The notes beneath the pieces were generated by a model. The model searched no databases and was not told where the DNA came from. It saw only the letters and a list, made by a program, of their open reading frames with translations. Source: Bacillota bacterium (GTDB lineage Bacteria > Bacillota > Clostridia > Tissierellales > Sedimentibacteraceae). From it: a stretch of 63,268 bases of DNA. Shown here in pieces: positions 9,115 through 17,892 of the stretch (within the stretch, counting starts at the first letter, position 1; each line of letters starts with the position of its first letter). A program made the position numbers and the translations under genes. Location: NCBI GenBank assembly GCA_023453025.1, contig JAEXUD010000038.1, positions 1-63,268 of the forward strand, read 5' to 3'.

Positions 9115-9519
9115 CTAATACTTGTAATTTACCAGTTCCCGGTTTTCATATATATTTCCGATAATTTCAATATTATCAGCAATGTAATCTCCACCCATCA
9201 TGATTACTCCATCTGTTGATAAAAGTATGAATCCGGAAATTTCTTCGCTCCATATAATTTGATATATTGTATTTTCAAATTGTATAATATCGCCTTCGTA
9301 AATTTCAGTATGATTTTTGTCACACCATCCTGTTGATTGCATCGGAACAAATTGTATTGGAGCCTTGTCTCTGAAATTATAAATTTGTAATACTCCATAA
9401 GACAAATAACAATAAATTGTTTTTTTAGTGTCATCTTTTACATCTGGCTGCTCAAGATCCTCCGGTGAGTACATTTTTTTTGTTTCATCATCCCATGCTC
9501 TGAATTTTAGTTCCCTCAT
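9115..9519 (-). CDS. YopX-family protein
   Basis: The start (MRELKFRAWDDETKKMY) and the middle (STGWCDKNHTEIYEGDIIQ) match the YopX family, whose usual pattern is KFRAWD near the N-terminus and a QYTGLKDKNGKEIYEGDI segment. YopX proteins are about 130 residues and are almost always found in phages of Firmicutes; their function is unknown. Finding one inside a metabolic operon, directly after the Mo-binding subunit gene, is odd and suggests capture from a prophage. A strong hairpin separates it from the upstream gene. Confidence 0.8.
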   Translation of the reverse strand: MRELKFRAWDDETKKMYSPEDLEQPDVKDDTKKTIYCYLSYGVLQIYNFRDKAPIQFVPMQSTGWCDKNHTEIYEGDIIQFENTIYQIIWSEEISGFILLSTDGVIMMGGDYIADNIEIIGNIYENRELVNYKY

Positions 9520-9559
9520 AACTACCTCTCTCTGCTGTTGTAAAGCTTTTTTTAGTTTA

Positions 9560-9581
9560 GCGGCAACTGGATAGTTGCCGC
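9560..9581 (-). other. GC-rich intercistronic hairpin
   Basis: A perfect 8-bp inverted repeat (GCGGCAAC / GTTGCCGC, loop of 6) lies in the 100-base gap between the Mo-subunit gene and the YopX-like gene. On the minus strand it is followed by an A-rich stretch rather than a T-run, so it is not a standard terminator. It may protect the 3' end of the upstream mRNA or attenuate downstream expression. Confidence 0.55.
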
Positions 9582-9619
9582 CAGTGTATATAATGTATGA
9601 AAAACGCTCACTTATTTAA

Positions 9620-11971
9620 CTATTTGTATCTTTTTTCTTTAATGGCTTTTAATACCTTTTCAGGTGATAAAGGCATTTCAGTAAATCTTACACCGATAGC
9701 ATCATATACTGCATTGAATATAGCTGGTGCTGTAGGTTGAATCGGACCTTCTCCTGATTCTTTGCCGCCATATGGAGCTGATGGATCATAAGCTTCAACT
9801 ATGTTAGCATCAATTTTTGGCATATCTCGGATTGTAGGCATCTTATAGTCGTGAAGTGATGGGTTTAAGAATCTTCCGTCCGGAGCTATCTGCATTTCTT
9901 CATATAATGCCTGACCCATACCCATTTGAATCGAGCCATGTACCTGTCCTTCGACGCTCATCGGATTTATCGGCTGTCCGCAGTCACCTGCCTCGGTTAT
10001 TTTAACTACATTAACCTTTCCGGTTTCTAAATTTATATCCACTTCTGCGACCTGGGCACTAAAACCAAATGTTGGTGAATGACCGATGTTACCGCCTTGT
10101 TGTATCCCTTTACGTCTTGGAGGGGTAAATTGCCCCGAGCAAGTAAGAGGTCCATTGGATTCAATATACATTGTAACTACATCAGACCATTTAACTTCTT
10201 TGTTTTGCCTTTTGCTGCCGCGTTCATAAATAGAGTAAAAATATCCATCCTTAACAGCAACCTCATCTCCTCTGCAGCCCATAATTGATGCAGCAACAGG
10301 AAATAGTTCAGCATTGACCTTTTCAGCAGCTTGTCTGATTGCCCATCCTGTAGCAAATGTCAAACGGCTTGCAAAAGTCCCAAGGTCAAATGTTGATATT
10401 TCTGTGTCTCTTGGTATTACTTTAACATCTTCTGTTTTAACCCCAAGAGTTTCGGCAGCCATCTGAGCCATAACTGTGTCAACGCCCTGCCCTATGTCAG
10501 TAGCGCCACAGAATAATGCAACTCCGTTTTCTTCATCAATTTTAATAGTTGCAACTGTATGTGGTTTATAAGACAGATATAATGTATATGATGTACCTGA
10601 AATATAATATCCCCCTGAGATACCTATTCCTTTACCAAATGGCAGTCTGCCGTGTTTTTCTAAAAATCCGGATTTTTCAACCACTTCATCTAAGCATTTC
10701 TTATATTCTGTATGAGGCACATACATCATGCTCTTTGCTGTATAGCCGGACTCTACTGCATTTAATTTTCTGATTTCATATGGAGTCATGCCGAAATGTT
10801 CAGCAGCTTCATCCATTAACTGCTCCATTGCAAATCTGGGCTGTACACCACCAAGTCCGCGCTGAGCTCCACACGTAGGTTTGTTTGTATAAACTCTCTT
10901 ACCTTCAAACTTTACGTTTGGAACTACATATGGAATATGTACCATTGAAGCTGTATAAAATAATACTACTATTCCCCATCCTGAGTAAGCCCCGCCATCC
11001 ATAAGGTTGTTAAAATCTACAGCAGTAATTCTTCCATTTTTGTCAAATCCCATTCTAAATTTCATATAGCATGGATGACGGCCATTATTTGTGGCAAAAA
11101 CTTCATTTCTTTCATATGTTATTTTAACAGGTCTTCCTATTTTCCTGGAAAGTAATGCAGAGCAAAAATCTGCTTGAGAAGCTACTCCCTTACCTCCGAA
11201 GCCTCCGCCTATTAGCGGAACCGTAATTCTGATTTTATTCATAGGCAGCTCAAGAACCTTTGATAGCTGTTGATGAGTATAATGAGGAACCTGGCATGTA
11301 GCATACAAATGCAATTTTCCTGTGTTTGGATCAAAATCCGCTATAGCTGATTGCGGTTCTATAAATGCATGGTTTACATATGAAGAATAAAATTCTTTTT
11401 CAATAACATAATCCGATTCAGCTAATGCCTTTTCAGGGTCACCGTATACTTGTGTTCCTTCATAGGCTATGTTGTTAGGATGATTCTCATGGATTCTTAA
11501 ATCATCTCTTTTAACTGCTTCTCTAGGATCAACAATTGCTTCTAATATTTCGTATTCAACCTTGATACGCTCCAGCGCCTTTTCAGCAGTAGCCTCATCA
11601 ACAGCTGCAACAGCTGCAACCCCTTCGCCCCAGTTACGCACCTTATAATTTGCAAGGGCATACTCATTGCAGTTATGAGGTACTATGCCATAAGGAATTT
11701 TGCAGTCCTCTCCGGTTATTACTGTTAAAACGCCGTCAAGCTTCAATGCTTCACTATAATCTATACTTTTAATGACAGCATGAGCATGAGGACTTCTTAG
11801 AATTTTACCGTATGTCATTCTAGGCAAAACTAAATCATCTGTGTATTGCACTTTGCCTGTTACCTTTGCAGGACCATCCAAACGGGGAATATTTCTTCCT
11901 ACTTCTGTAAATTCTCTTGTATAATCTTTATAATTATTATATTTGTTTGATACTTCGTACATTTTATCCAC
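9620..11971 (-). CDS. Xanthine-dehydrogenase-family molybdopterin-binding subunit
   Basis: The 783-residue protein is the large Mo subunit of a three-subunit molybdenum hydroxylase. It starts with a GRNIPRLDGPAKVTGKVQYTDD segment typical of the family, contains GGGFGGKG for cofactor contact, GATDIGQGVDT, and ends with GKESGEGP, whose Glu is the catalytic base. The enzyme would hydroxylate an aldehyde or an N-heterocycle using water. The start is a GTG at 11971 placed eight bases after GGGGAGG, which itself overlaps the stop of the 2Fe-2S gene; the next ATG is too far from that site. The gene is co-transcribed with the two small subunits. The substrate cannot be deduced; the GESGEG-type ending differs from classical xanthine dehydrogenase. 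Confidence 0.92.
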   Translation of the reverse strand: MDKMYEVSNKYNNYKDYTREFTEVGRNIPRLDGPAKVTGKVQYTDDLVLPRMTYGKILRSPHAHAVIKSIDYSEALKLDGVLTVITGEDCKIPYGIVPHNCNEYALANYKVRNWGEGVAAVAAVDEATAEKALERIKVEYEILEAIVDPREAVKRDDLRIHENHPNNIAYEGTQVYGDPEKALAESDYVIEKEFYSSYVNHAFIEPQSAIADFDPNTGKLHLYATCQVPHYTHQQLSKVLELPMNKIRITVPLIGGGFGGKGVASQADFCSALLSRKIGRPVKITYERNEVFATNNGRHPCYMKFRMGFDKNGRITAVDFNNLMDGGAYSGWGIVVLFYTASMVHIPYVVPNVKFEGKRVYTNKPTCGAQRGLGGVQPRFAMEQLMDEAAEHFGMTPYEIRKLNAVESGYTAKSMMYVPHTEYKKCLDEVVEKSGFLEKHGRLPFGKGIGISGGYYISGTSYTLYLSYKPHTVATIKIDEENGVALFCGATDIGQGVDTVMAQMAAETLGVKTEDVKVIPRDTEISTFDLGTFASRLTFATGWAIRQAAEKVNAELFPVAASIMGCRGDEVAVKDGYFYSIYERGSKRQNKEVKWSDVVTMYIESNGPLTCSGQFTPPRRKGIQQGGNIGHSPTFGFSAQVAEVDINLETGKVNVVKITEAGDCGQPINPMSVEGQVHGSIQMGMGQALYEEMQIAPDGRFLNPSLHDYKMPTIRDMPKIDANIVEAYDPSAPYGGKESGEGPIQPTAPAIFNAVYDAIGVRFTEMPLSPEKVLKAIKEKRYK

Positions 11972-11974
11972 TTT

Positions 11975-12463
11975 TTACACCTCCCCTTTAGAAAGAGCAT
12001 CAACATATGACTCAACTGCTTCTAAAATCAGTATATATCCTGTACAACGGCACAGATTTCCTTCTAAAGCATGTTTTATTTCTTCTTCAGTAGGATTTGG
12101 ATTGCCGTCTACTAAAGCCTTTGATGATAAAATCATACCAGGTGAACAGAAACCGCATTGAACGGCGCCATGATCTAAAAATGATTTTTGTAATGGATGT
12201 AATTCACCTGTTTCCGGATTGGCTATTCCTTCAATTGTAGTTATTTTTTTATCCTCACAACCAACTGCAAGCATCAAGCAGGATAATTGAGCTTTTCCGT
12301 CGACTAATATTGTGCAGGCTCCGCAGTCTCCTTGTCCGCAACCTTTTTTAGTACCTGTAAGTCCCAATTGTTTTCTTAAAACATCCACAAGCAGATCGGT
12401 TGGAGATACTAAAACTTCATATATATGATTATTAACATCTAATTTAATAATTTGTTTATTCAT
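11975..12463 (-). CDS. 2Fe-2S subunit of molybdenum hydroxylase
   Basis: A 162-residue ferredoxin-like subunit with both [2Fe-2S] clusters of the xanthine-dehydrogenase family: the plant-type cluster ligands in GCGQGDCGACTI plus a later Cys in LSCLM, and the second cluster in QCGFCSPG and LCRCTGY. It passes electrons from the Mo site to the FAD subunit. It lies between the FAD-subunit gene (2-base gap) and the Mo-subunit gene (3-base gap), the order FAD, Fe-S, Mo seen in many three-subunit enzymes. All eight cluster cysteines are present, so the subunit should be functional. Confidence 0.93.
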   Translation of the reverse strand: MNKQIIKLDVNNHIYEVLVSPTDLLVDVLRKQLGLTGTKKGCGQGDCGACTILVDGKAQLSCLMLAVGCEDKKITTIEGIANPETGELHPLQKSFLDHGAVQCGFCSPGMILSSKALVDGNPNPTEEEIKHALEGNLCRCTGYILILEAVESYVDALSKGEV

Positions 12464-12465
12464 TT

Positions 12466-13350
12466 TTACGCCTCCTTTGCAGCTTCATAAGCTTCTTTAA
12501 TAAGTCTGCGTGCTAAAGAATCTATTACTTCTTTTCTGTAATCAGCGGAAGCTCTTACATCTGAAATCGGTTTTGCTTCGCTTTGAGCTGCTTCACCGGC
12601 TTTAACCAGTAGCTCATCAGTTAACTTTTTGCCTGCTAATAAAGCTGAAACTGCTTGTGATACTAATGGCCTGATTGAAACCGAACCCATAACTAGTTTA
12701 ACTGATTTAATGCTTTCTTTATCTTCTTCCAATTCAATGTTAACTGCCATGTTAGCGCAATCTATTTCCATAGAATTTCTTAGCCCGATATGACCATAGC
12801 GGCATGCTGAATTCTTAGCCGGTTCAGGAAGTACAAACCTAGACAAAATTTCCCCTTCTTTCAGATCATTCCTACGATTTCCCTGAATAAAATCTTCAAT
12901 CTTCATTTCTCTTTCACCATCAGTGCTTTCAATAACAACCTTTGCTCCTATAGCTGCCAATGGAGATGGTGTCTCTGCTGCAGGTGATGAGTGGCAGCAA
13001 TTCCCCCCCATTGTTGCCATAACTCTTACCTGGTTTGAACCAAGCTGGCTTACTGCATAGATTAAAGCAGGATATTTTTTATTAAGCTCAGCATTGAATT
13101 CTATATCTACTAACTTAGCACATGCTTGAATTTCTGCTCCTTTGCCATTTTCACACTTAATTCCCTTTAATTCTTGTAAATCACTGATATCAATGATTGT
13201 ATCCGGCTTAATCATTTTTTCCTTCATCTGAATAATTAAGTCGGTACCACCGGCTAAAACCTTTGCCTTGCTTCCATGGGTTTTTATTAACTCTAATGCT
13301 TCTTTCTTGCTTTTTGGTTTAAAATACTCAAATTCATGTAAAATGTTCAA
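12466..13350 (-). CDS. FAD-binding subunit of molybdenum hydroxylase
   Basis: The 294-residue protein is the medium FAD subunit of the CoxM/XdhB type. The first FAD motif is KVLAGGTDLI near residue 32 and the second is TMGGNCCHSSPAAETP near residue 115. The insertion that holds an extra 4Fe-4S cluster in 4-hydroxybenzoyl-CoA reductase is absent, which argues against that enzyme. It takes electrons from the 2Fe-2S subunit and hands them to NAD, ferredoxin or another acceptor. The gene leads the three-subunit block and follows the first acyl-CoA dehydrogenase pair by 30 bases. Confidence 0.92.
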   Translation of the reverse strand: MNILHEFEYFKPKSKKEALELIKTHGSKAKVLAGGTDLIIQMKEKMIKPDTIIDISDLQELKGIKCENGKGAEIQACAKLVDIEFNAELNKKYPALIYAVSQLGSNQVRVMATMGGNCCHSSPAAETPSPLAAIGAKVVIESTDGEREMKIEDFIQGNRRNDLKEGEILSRFVLPEPAKNSACRYGHIGLRNSMEIDCANMAVNIELEEDKESIKSVKLVMGSVSIRPLVSQAVSALLAGKKLTDELLVKAGEAAQSEAKPISDVRASADYRKEVIDSLARRLIKEAYEAAKEA

Positions 13351-13380
13351 TTAAGGCACCTCCTTTAGTTTAAATATAAT

Positions 13381-14505
13381 TTACTTTAATAAATTACCGG
13401 CTATTATTTTTTGAGAACATTCACCAACACCTTCAATATTGAACAATCCTCTTAAATCCCTGAAATATCTCTCGATATTTGCTTCTCTGCTGTATCCGGT
13501 ACCGCCATGTATCTGAACTGCATTAGTTCCTATTTCAAACGCAGCTTGCTGAGCATACATTTTTAAATAAGTAGCATTCATCATATAATCTCCACTCCCA
13601 TCAATGCTAACAGCAGCATCGTAAGTGAGTTTACTTAAAACATGTATTTTCTCTGCTATTTCAGCTAACATCCATTGTACCGCCTGCAATTTTGATATTG
13701 GAGAACCAAATTGCACGCGTGTCTTGGCATGTTTAACTGATTCATCTAAAGCTTTTTTACCTATACCTACCGCTATTGCTCCAAATGCAATATCAGCTCT
13801 TGCCTGCACCTCACCGGCAATTTTTAATCCTTCGCCTTCATTACCTAAAAGCTCCGCCTTAGTATTATTGAATTCTAATTCAGATGTTGGGAAAGCTCTC
13901 AATCCCAGTTTGTCAACAGTCTTTGTTACTGTTACATCTCCAGCATCTACAATAAATGCTGATAAGCCTTTCAACCCATCTGTTTGATTGGACTGTGCTA
14001 TAACTATGTATAAATCAGCGGCGCCGCCATTTGCCACATACGTTTTTTTACCTGTTAAAATGTAAGAATCTCCTTTTTTTTCAGCTGTAACTTTATTTTC
14101 TCCTATAGCTAATGATGCGCCAGATTCAACAACTGCATATCCGCCAAGCTTATTTCCTTTAACCATGTCTGGCAAATATTTCTTCTTTTGGTCCTCAGAA
14201 CCATATTTTAATATTGTTTGTTCTGTCATACTTAAATGTGTAATGGCTATTGCAGCAGCTGATCCATTGGCATAGCCAAATTCCTGTGCCATATCAATAA
14301 CACTGACAAAATCAACTTCTTCTCCAAAGTATAAACTTGGTATGTTTAATCCGAAGAAATTTTTTTCCGCCATTTTTTTAATAATTTCTTTAGGAAACCT
14401 GGCAGTTCTGTCGTCCTCATACGCAATTGGTTCTAAAGTGTTTTTTGCAAAATCCGCAAAACCCTTAATAAACAATTGTCTTTGCTCACTTAAATCCATT
14501 ATCAT
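13381..14505 (-). CDS. Acyl-CoA dehydrogenase (second of pair)
   Basis: A 374-residue acyl-CoA dehydrogenase with the flavin-contact segment YAVVESGASLAIG near residue 125, the YVANGGAADLYIV segment and the C-terminal signature QIHGGTGYSREANIERYFRD. A Glu in NIEGVGE occupies the catalytic-base position. It would desaturate an acyl-CoA and pass electrons to an ETF. It differs from its neighbour at 14526 at many positions, so this is not a recent duplication; the two may act on different chain intermediates or form a hetero-oligomer. AGGAGGTG lies about seven bases before ATG 14505, which fixes the start. Confidence 0.9.
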   Translation of the reverse strand: MIMDLSEQRQLFIKGFADFAKNTLEPIAYEDDRTARFPKEIIKKMAEKNFFGLNIPSLYFGEEVDFVSVIDMAQEFGYANGSAAAIAITHLSMTEQTILKYGSEDQKKKYLPDMVKGNKLGGYAVVESGASLAIGENKVTAEKKGDSYILTGKKTYVANGGAADLYIVIAQSNQTDGLKGLSAFIVDAGDVTVTKTVDKLGLRAFPTSELEFNNTKAELLGNEGEGLKIAGEVQARADIAFGAIAVGIGKKALDESVKHAKTRVQFGSPISKLQAVQWMLAEIAEKIHVLSKLTYDAAVSIDGSGDYMMNATYLKMYAQQAAFEIGTNAVQIHGGTGYSREANIERYFRDLRGLFNIEGVGECSQKIIAGNLLK

Positions 14506-14525
14506 TTATTTCACCTCCTATCTTT

Positions 14526-15668
14526 CTACTTTCTCAGCAACGACCCTGATATAACAAGTCTTTGAATTTGATTTGTTCCTTCATATATTGAAAGAATTCT
14601 TGCATCTCTCCAAACTTTTTCAATTGGTGAGTCTTTTGTATATCCATAGGTTCCCATAATCTCCATAGCTGTATTAGCTACGACCATTGCCATTTCAGTA
14701 GCAAATAACTTAGTAATAGCTGAATGATGAGAATATGGCTGTTTGCTGTCTTTCAAAAAAGCTCCTCTGTAAACCAGCTGCCTTGATGCTTCAACCATTG
14801 CTTCCATTTCCGCAATTTTAAATGCTACGGCCTGTTGTTTAGCTAACGGCTTCCCATTTTTAATATAATTTTTTACATAGTCAATAACAATATCAAGTGC
14901 CCTTTGTCCGCATCCAACTGCTTGTGCAGCAACCATTAATCTACCGGAGTCCAATGTTTTCATGGCAATTTTCATACCATCTCCCTCTTGCCCGAGACGA
15001 GCTGATACAGGTACGTGTAAATCTTCAATAACAAGCTCTACTGTTTGTGATCCTCTGATTCCCATTTTATCTTCAATTTTGCCTACTTTTATTCCCGGAG
15101 TACCTCCTTTTACCAAAAATGCACTTAACCCTTTGCTTCCTAGTGTTCTGTCTGTCGAAGCAAATACTACCATTGATGATTCCATATCTATTGCATATCC
15201 GCCTTGGGTTATGTAACATTTGCTGCCATTTAATATGTATTCATCACCTTTTCTTTCTGCGGTTGTAGAAACTGCTCCTGCATCAGAACCAGCTCCCGGT
15301 TCAGTTAGAGCAAACGCCCCATATTTTCCTTTTAAAATAGGAGTGAAATGTGCCTTTTGCTGTTCCAGAGTTCCTGAGATTAATAGTGGATATGAACCTA
15401 AGTTGTTAGCTCCGAATGCTGTAGCCAGACCAACGTCACCATAGCCTAATTCTTCCATAACTATGGCACAGCTTTTAGTATCAAGCTCAATTCCGCCAAC
15501 TGCTTTTGGAGCAACCAGTGTAACTAGTCCGGTTTTACACCATTCTTTAAACAGTTCTTCTTGATATTCACCTTTATCAATCAAGTCAAGATTAGGAAAA
15601 ATGTGTTCAGCGACAAAATCGCGAACTTTTTGTTGAAGTTCCAGTTGACTATCTGTGAAATCAAACAT
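14526..15668 (-). CDS. Acyl-CoA dehydrogenase (first gene of the sigma54 operon)
   Basis: A 380-residue acyl-CoA dehydrogenase. It has FALTEPGAGSDAG near residue 120, CYITQGG near 150, the IMGTYGYTKDSPIEKVWRD signature and the SIYEGTNQIQ segment whose Glu is the usual catalytic base of short-chain enzymes. The length is standard. It should introduce a double bond alpha-beta to an acyl-CoA thioester. It is the first gene after a -24/-12 promoter, and the second dehydrogenase follows after a 20-base gap, so the pair is the most strongly expressed part of the string. Electrons would leave through an ETF, of which only the beta subunit is encoded here. Confidence 0.92.
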   Translation of the reverse strand: MFDFTDSQLELQQKVRDFVAEHIFPNLDLIDKGEYQEELFKEWCKTGLVTLVAPKAVGGIELDTKSCAIVMEELGYGDVGLATAFGANNLGSYPLLISGTLEQQKAHFTPILKGKYGAFALTEPGAGSDAGAVSTTAERKGDEYILNGSKCYITQGGYAIDMESSMVVFASTDRTLGSKGLSAFLVKGGTPGIKVGKIEDKMGIRGSQTVELVIEDLHVPVSARLGQEGDGMKIAMKTLDSGRLMVAAQAVGCGQRALDIVIDYVKNYIKNGKPLAKQQAVAFKIAEMEAMVEASRQLVYRGAFLKDSKQPYSHHSAITKLFATEMAMVVANTAMEIMGTYGYTKDSPIEKVWRDARILSIYEGTNQIQRLVISGSLLRK

Positions 15669-15750
15669 AACTAATACCTTCCTTCATTTAATTTTTAATA
15701 AACTGCATATTTGCAATTTATTGTTATTTAATTAACATGATGATATTAAT

Positions 15751-15767
15751 AGCAAACCTCATGCCAA
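15751..15767 (-). promoter_or_regulatory. Sigma54 (-24/-12) promoter of the acyl-CoA/Mo operon
   Basis: On the minus strand the sequence TTGGCATGAGGTTTGCT matches the sigma54 consensus (TTGGCAC-N4-TTGCW), with the invariant GG and GC exactly 12 bases apart. It sits about 85 bases upstream of the first acyl-CoA dehydrogenase gene. A sigma54 activator gene lies directly upstream (15935-17359), supporting the assignment. Confidence 0.85.
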
Positions 15768-15879
15768 CAATATTATCGCAATGAAATATTATTGTTGTAT
15801 AATCAATAAAAAGGCTGAAACATCAAACACATTTCAGTCTAAAATATATTTATTGCTAAATAAATAATTAACAAAAAAA

Positions 15880-15900
15880 GTGTACATACACTGTACACTG
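15880..15900 (-). terminator. Inverted repeat: activator-gene terminator or enhancer site
   Basis: AGTGTACA and TGTACACT form a perfect 8-bp inverted repeat with a 5-base spacer, about 35 bases downstream of the sigma54-activator gene and about 115 bases upstream of the -24/-12 promoter. On the minus strand it is followed by a run of seven T, as in an intrinsic terminator. Its distance to the promoter also suits an activator-binding site. The sequence cannot decide between the two, and both may be true. Confidence 0.6.
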
Positions 15901-15934
15901 TAAAGGCTATTGACATATTATTGTTAATGTTTGT

Positions 15935-17359
15935 TTACACAATATTTTCTGTATTAATATTATATTTTTTAAACTTTTGATATAATAGGGTTCTGGATAC
16001 ACCTAGTTTTTTTGCTGCTTTTGATTTATTATAGTTACAATCTTCCAGCGCTTTAATTATTACATCTTTTTCAAGGGCATCTTTTCTGTTAGTTAATGAT
16101 AAATTATCTTCCTTGTTATTGCTTGTAACATTTTCTTCTGTATTAATGTCATTTGCCGAACATATTGATTCCAACTTTTCTATTTTTCTAAAATCATCTA
16201 AGGTAAGCATCCTTCTGTTAGAGAAATTTATTGCCTTTTCTAATATATTTTGAAGTTCTCTTACATTGCCCGGCCATTCTCTTTGTTTTAGATAATTTAC
16301 TGCCTTGTCCGAAATACCTTCAATTTCTCTTCCCATTTTGTCATTTAATTTGTTGATTATACTATCAGCCAGCAAAGGTATGTCTTCTCGTCTATCCCTC
16401 AGTGGCGGTATTTTTATATTTATTATGTTTAAACGATAATATAAATCACTTCTGAACTCCCGGCGCTTAATCATATCATTTAATGAAATGTTTGAAGCTG
16501 AAATTACACGAGTATCTATTGATATACTGTCACTTGATCCAATACGTTCAATTTCCTTTTCTTGAAGAACTCTCAGCAACTTAGGCTGTATGGTCATATC
16601 CATTTGATTTACTTCATCAAGAAATATGCTGCCTAAGTGAGCTATTTCAAACTTTCCCTTTTTACCGCCTTTTTTTGCGCCGGTAAACGTTCCTTCTTCA
16701 TATCCAAAAAATTCTGATTCCATAAGATTATTAGGTATAGCTGAGCAGTTTACCTTGACAAATGGGAAAATATTTCTCAAACTGCAATTATGTATTGAGT
16801 GAGCAATAAGCTCCTTACCTGTACCGGTCTCTCCTTCGATAAGAACAGTTGAATTAGAGGAACCCGCCATATAAATTTGTTCTTTTAATAGTTTTACTGC
16901 ATCACTTTTTCCAATTATATCATCAACAACATATTTTGCACCGCTTCTTTTTCTCATTTCACTCTTTAAAAATTCATACTCTTTAGTTATAGATTCCAGT
17001 TTCTCAGAAAAAGCCATTGCCTGTTCTAAAGACTCAAATGAAGAATAAATAAAGCAACCTACAACTTCATCATTTTCCAATATCGGATAATATGTAATTA
17101 TGCCGGGGAGGCTGGTACCATCCTTCTTTTTAATAAACATATCTCCGGTAATAACCTTACCCGTTTTTATAGCTATTATAGCTCTTGAGCCTTCTATTAT
17201 TTCATATGTATGCTTTCCCAATACTTCTTCCTCAGACAAACCTGTATGCTTCTGCCACATTTTGTTCACAAATATATATCTTGCATACTTGTCTGTTACA
17301 GCTATTACACCCGCTTGTTCTAGAATAAGATTAATGCACTTAGACGGTATATTTATCAT
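15935..17359 (-). CDS. Sigma54-dependent transcriptional activator (PAS-AAA+-Fis)
   Basis: The 474-residue protein has a PAS sensor at about residues 1-115 (KHTGLSEEEVLGKH), a coiled linker, an AAA+ domain with Walker A GETGTGKE at 176-183, the sigma54-contact loop GTFTGA at 223-228 and Walker B IFLDEV near 245, and a Fis-type HTH at the C-terminus (KSKAAKKLGVSRTLLYQ). It activates sigma54 RNA polymerase by ATP hydrolysis when the PAS domain senses a signal. The absence of a receiver domain means it is probably ligand- or redox-controlled rather than phosphorylated. It lies between two operons that each begin with a -24/-12 promoter, so it is the likely regulator of both. Confidence 0.93.
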   Translation of the reverse strand: MINIPSKCINLILEQAGVIAVTDKYARYIFVNKMWQKHTGLSEEEVLGKHTYEIIEGSRAIIAIKTGKVITGDMFIKKKDGTSLPGIITYYPILENDEVVGCFIYSSFESLEQAMAFSEKLESITKEYEFLKSEMRKRSGAKYVVDDIIGKSDAVKLLKEQIYMAGSSNSTVLIEGETGTGKELIAHSIHNCSLRNIFPFVKVNCSAIPNNLMESEFFGYEEGTFTGAKKGGKKGKFEIAHLGSIFLDEVNQMDMTIQPKLLRVLQEKEIERIGSSDSISIDTRVISASNISLNDMIKRREFRSDLYYRLNIINIKIPPLRDRREDIPLLADSIINKLNDKMGREIEGISDKAVNYLKQREWPGNVRELQNILEKAINFSNRRMLTLDDFRKIEKLESICSANDINTEENVTSNNKEDNLSLTNRKDALEKDVIIKALEDCNYNKSKAAKKLGVSRTLLYQKFKKYNINTENIV

Positions 17360-17442
17360 AAATTTTAACCTCCGTACACAATTTTGTTAATATTTTATCA
17401 TATCAAACTGATAAGTGGAAGCATTTTTTAATTTTTATCGGT

Positions 17443-17892
17443 TCATTCTCTTACTCCAAATTCAAAATTGCTTTCATTTATTATGCTTTCAACCTTTTCG
17501 TAGCTTTTTACCAGTATATTTCCGCATTTCAGCATATAGCTGTTGTTTTTACCTTCAAATTTATTTACTCCGATAATATCTATACACTCAAGACTTTGAA
17601 ATTCATCTTCAAACCAATCTATAAATTCATTCACCATTTCTCCGTAATTTTCCTTGCAGTGCTCGTTGTTATTGCCTTTGCCGGCATAAAGGCTGATTAT
17701 CATAATTCCGCCGGAAAGAACTCCGCAAATTCCTTGTCTTCCGCCCAATCCTTTGCAAAGACCATTGGCACTCCTGATCAAATCGTCATTTTCAATACCT
17801 TCCTCATCTAATAATAGTTTAAGCATAATCTGTGTACAACAATAACCGGCTGAAGATAATTTAAATATTTCCATTGTTATATCACCCTGCAT
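17443..17892 (-). CDS. C-GCAxxG-C-C family redox protein
   Basis: The 149-residue protein has the widely spaced cysteines of the C-GCAxxG-C-C family: SSAGYCCTQIML near the N-terminus, LCKGLGGRQGICGVLSGG in the middle, and later single cysteines (EHCKENY, LECIDI). I recall a DVU_1555 subfamily found beside molybdenum aldehyde oxidoreductases. The function is unknown; a metal- or redox-binding role is assumed from the cysteines. AAAGGAGG precedes ATG 17892 by six bases, whereas the upstream in-frame ATG at 17913 lies inside the methyltransferase gene without a site. The start overlaps the methyltransferase stop, showing translational coupling. Confidence 0.8.
   Translation of the reverse strand: MQGDITMEIFKLSSAGYCCTQIMLKLLLDEEGIENDDLIRSANGLCKGLGGRQGICGVLSGGIMIISLYAGKGNNNEHCKENYGEMVNEFIDWFEDEFQSLECIDIIGVNKFEGKNNSYMLKCGNILVKSYEKVESIINESNFEFGVRE

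Noticed and set aside
12466..13350. 4-hydroxybenzoyl-CoA reductase FAD subunit
   Set aside because: It lacks the insertion that binds the additional 4Fe-4S cluster typical of that enzyme.
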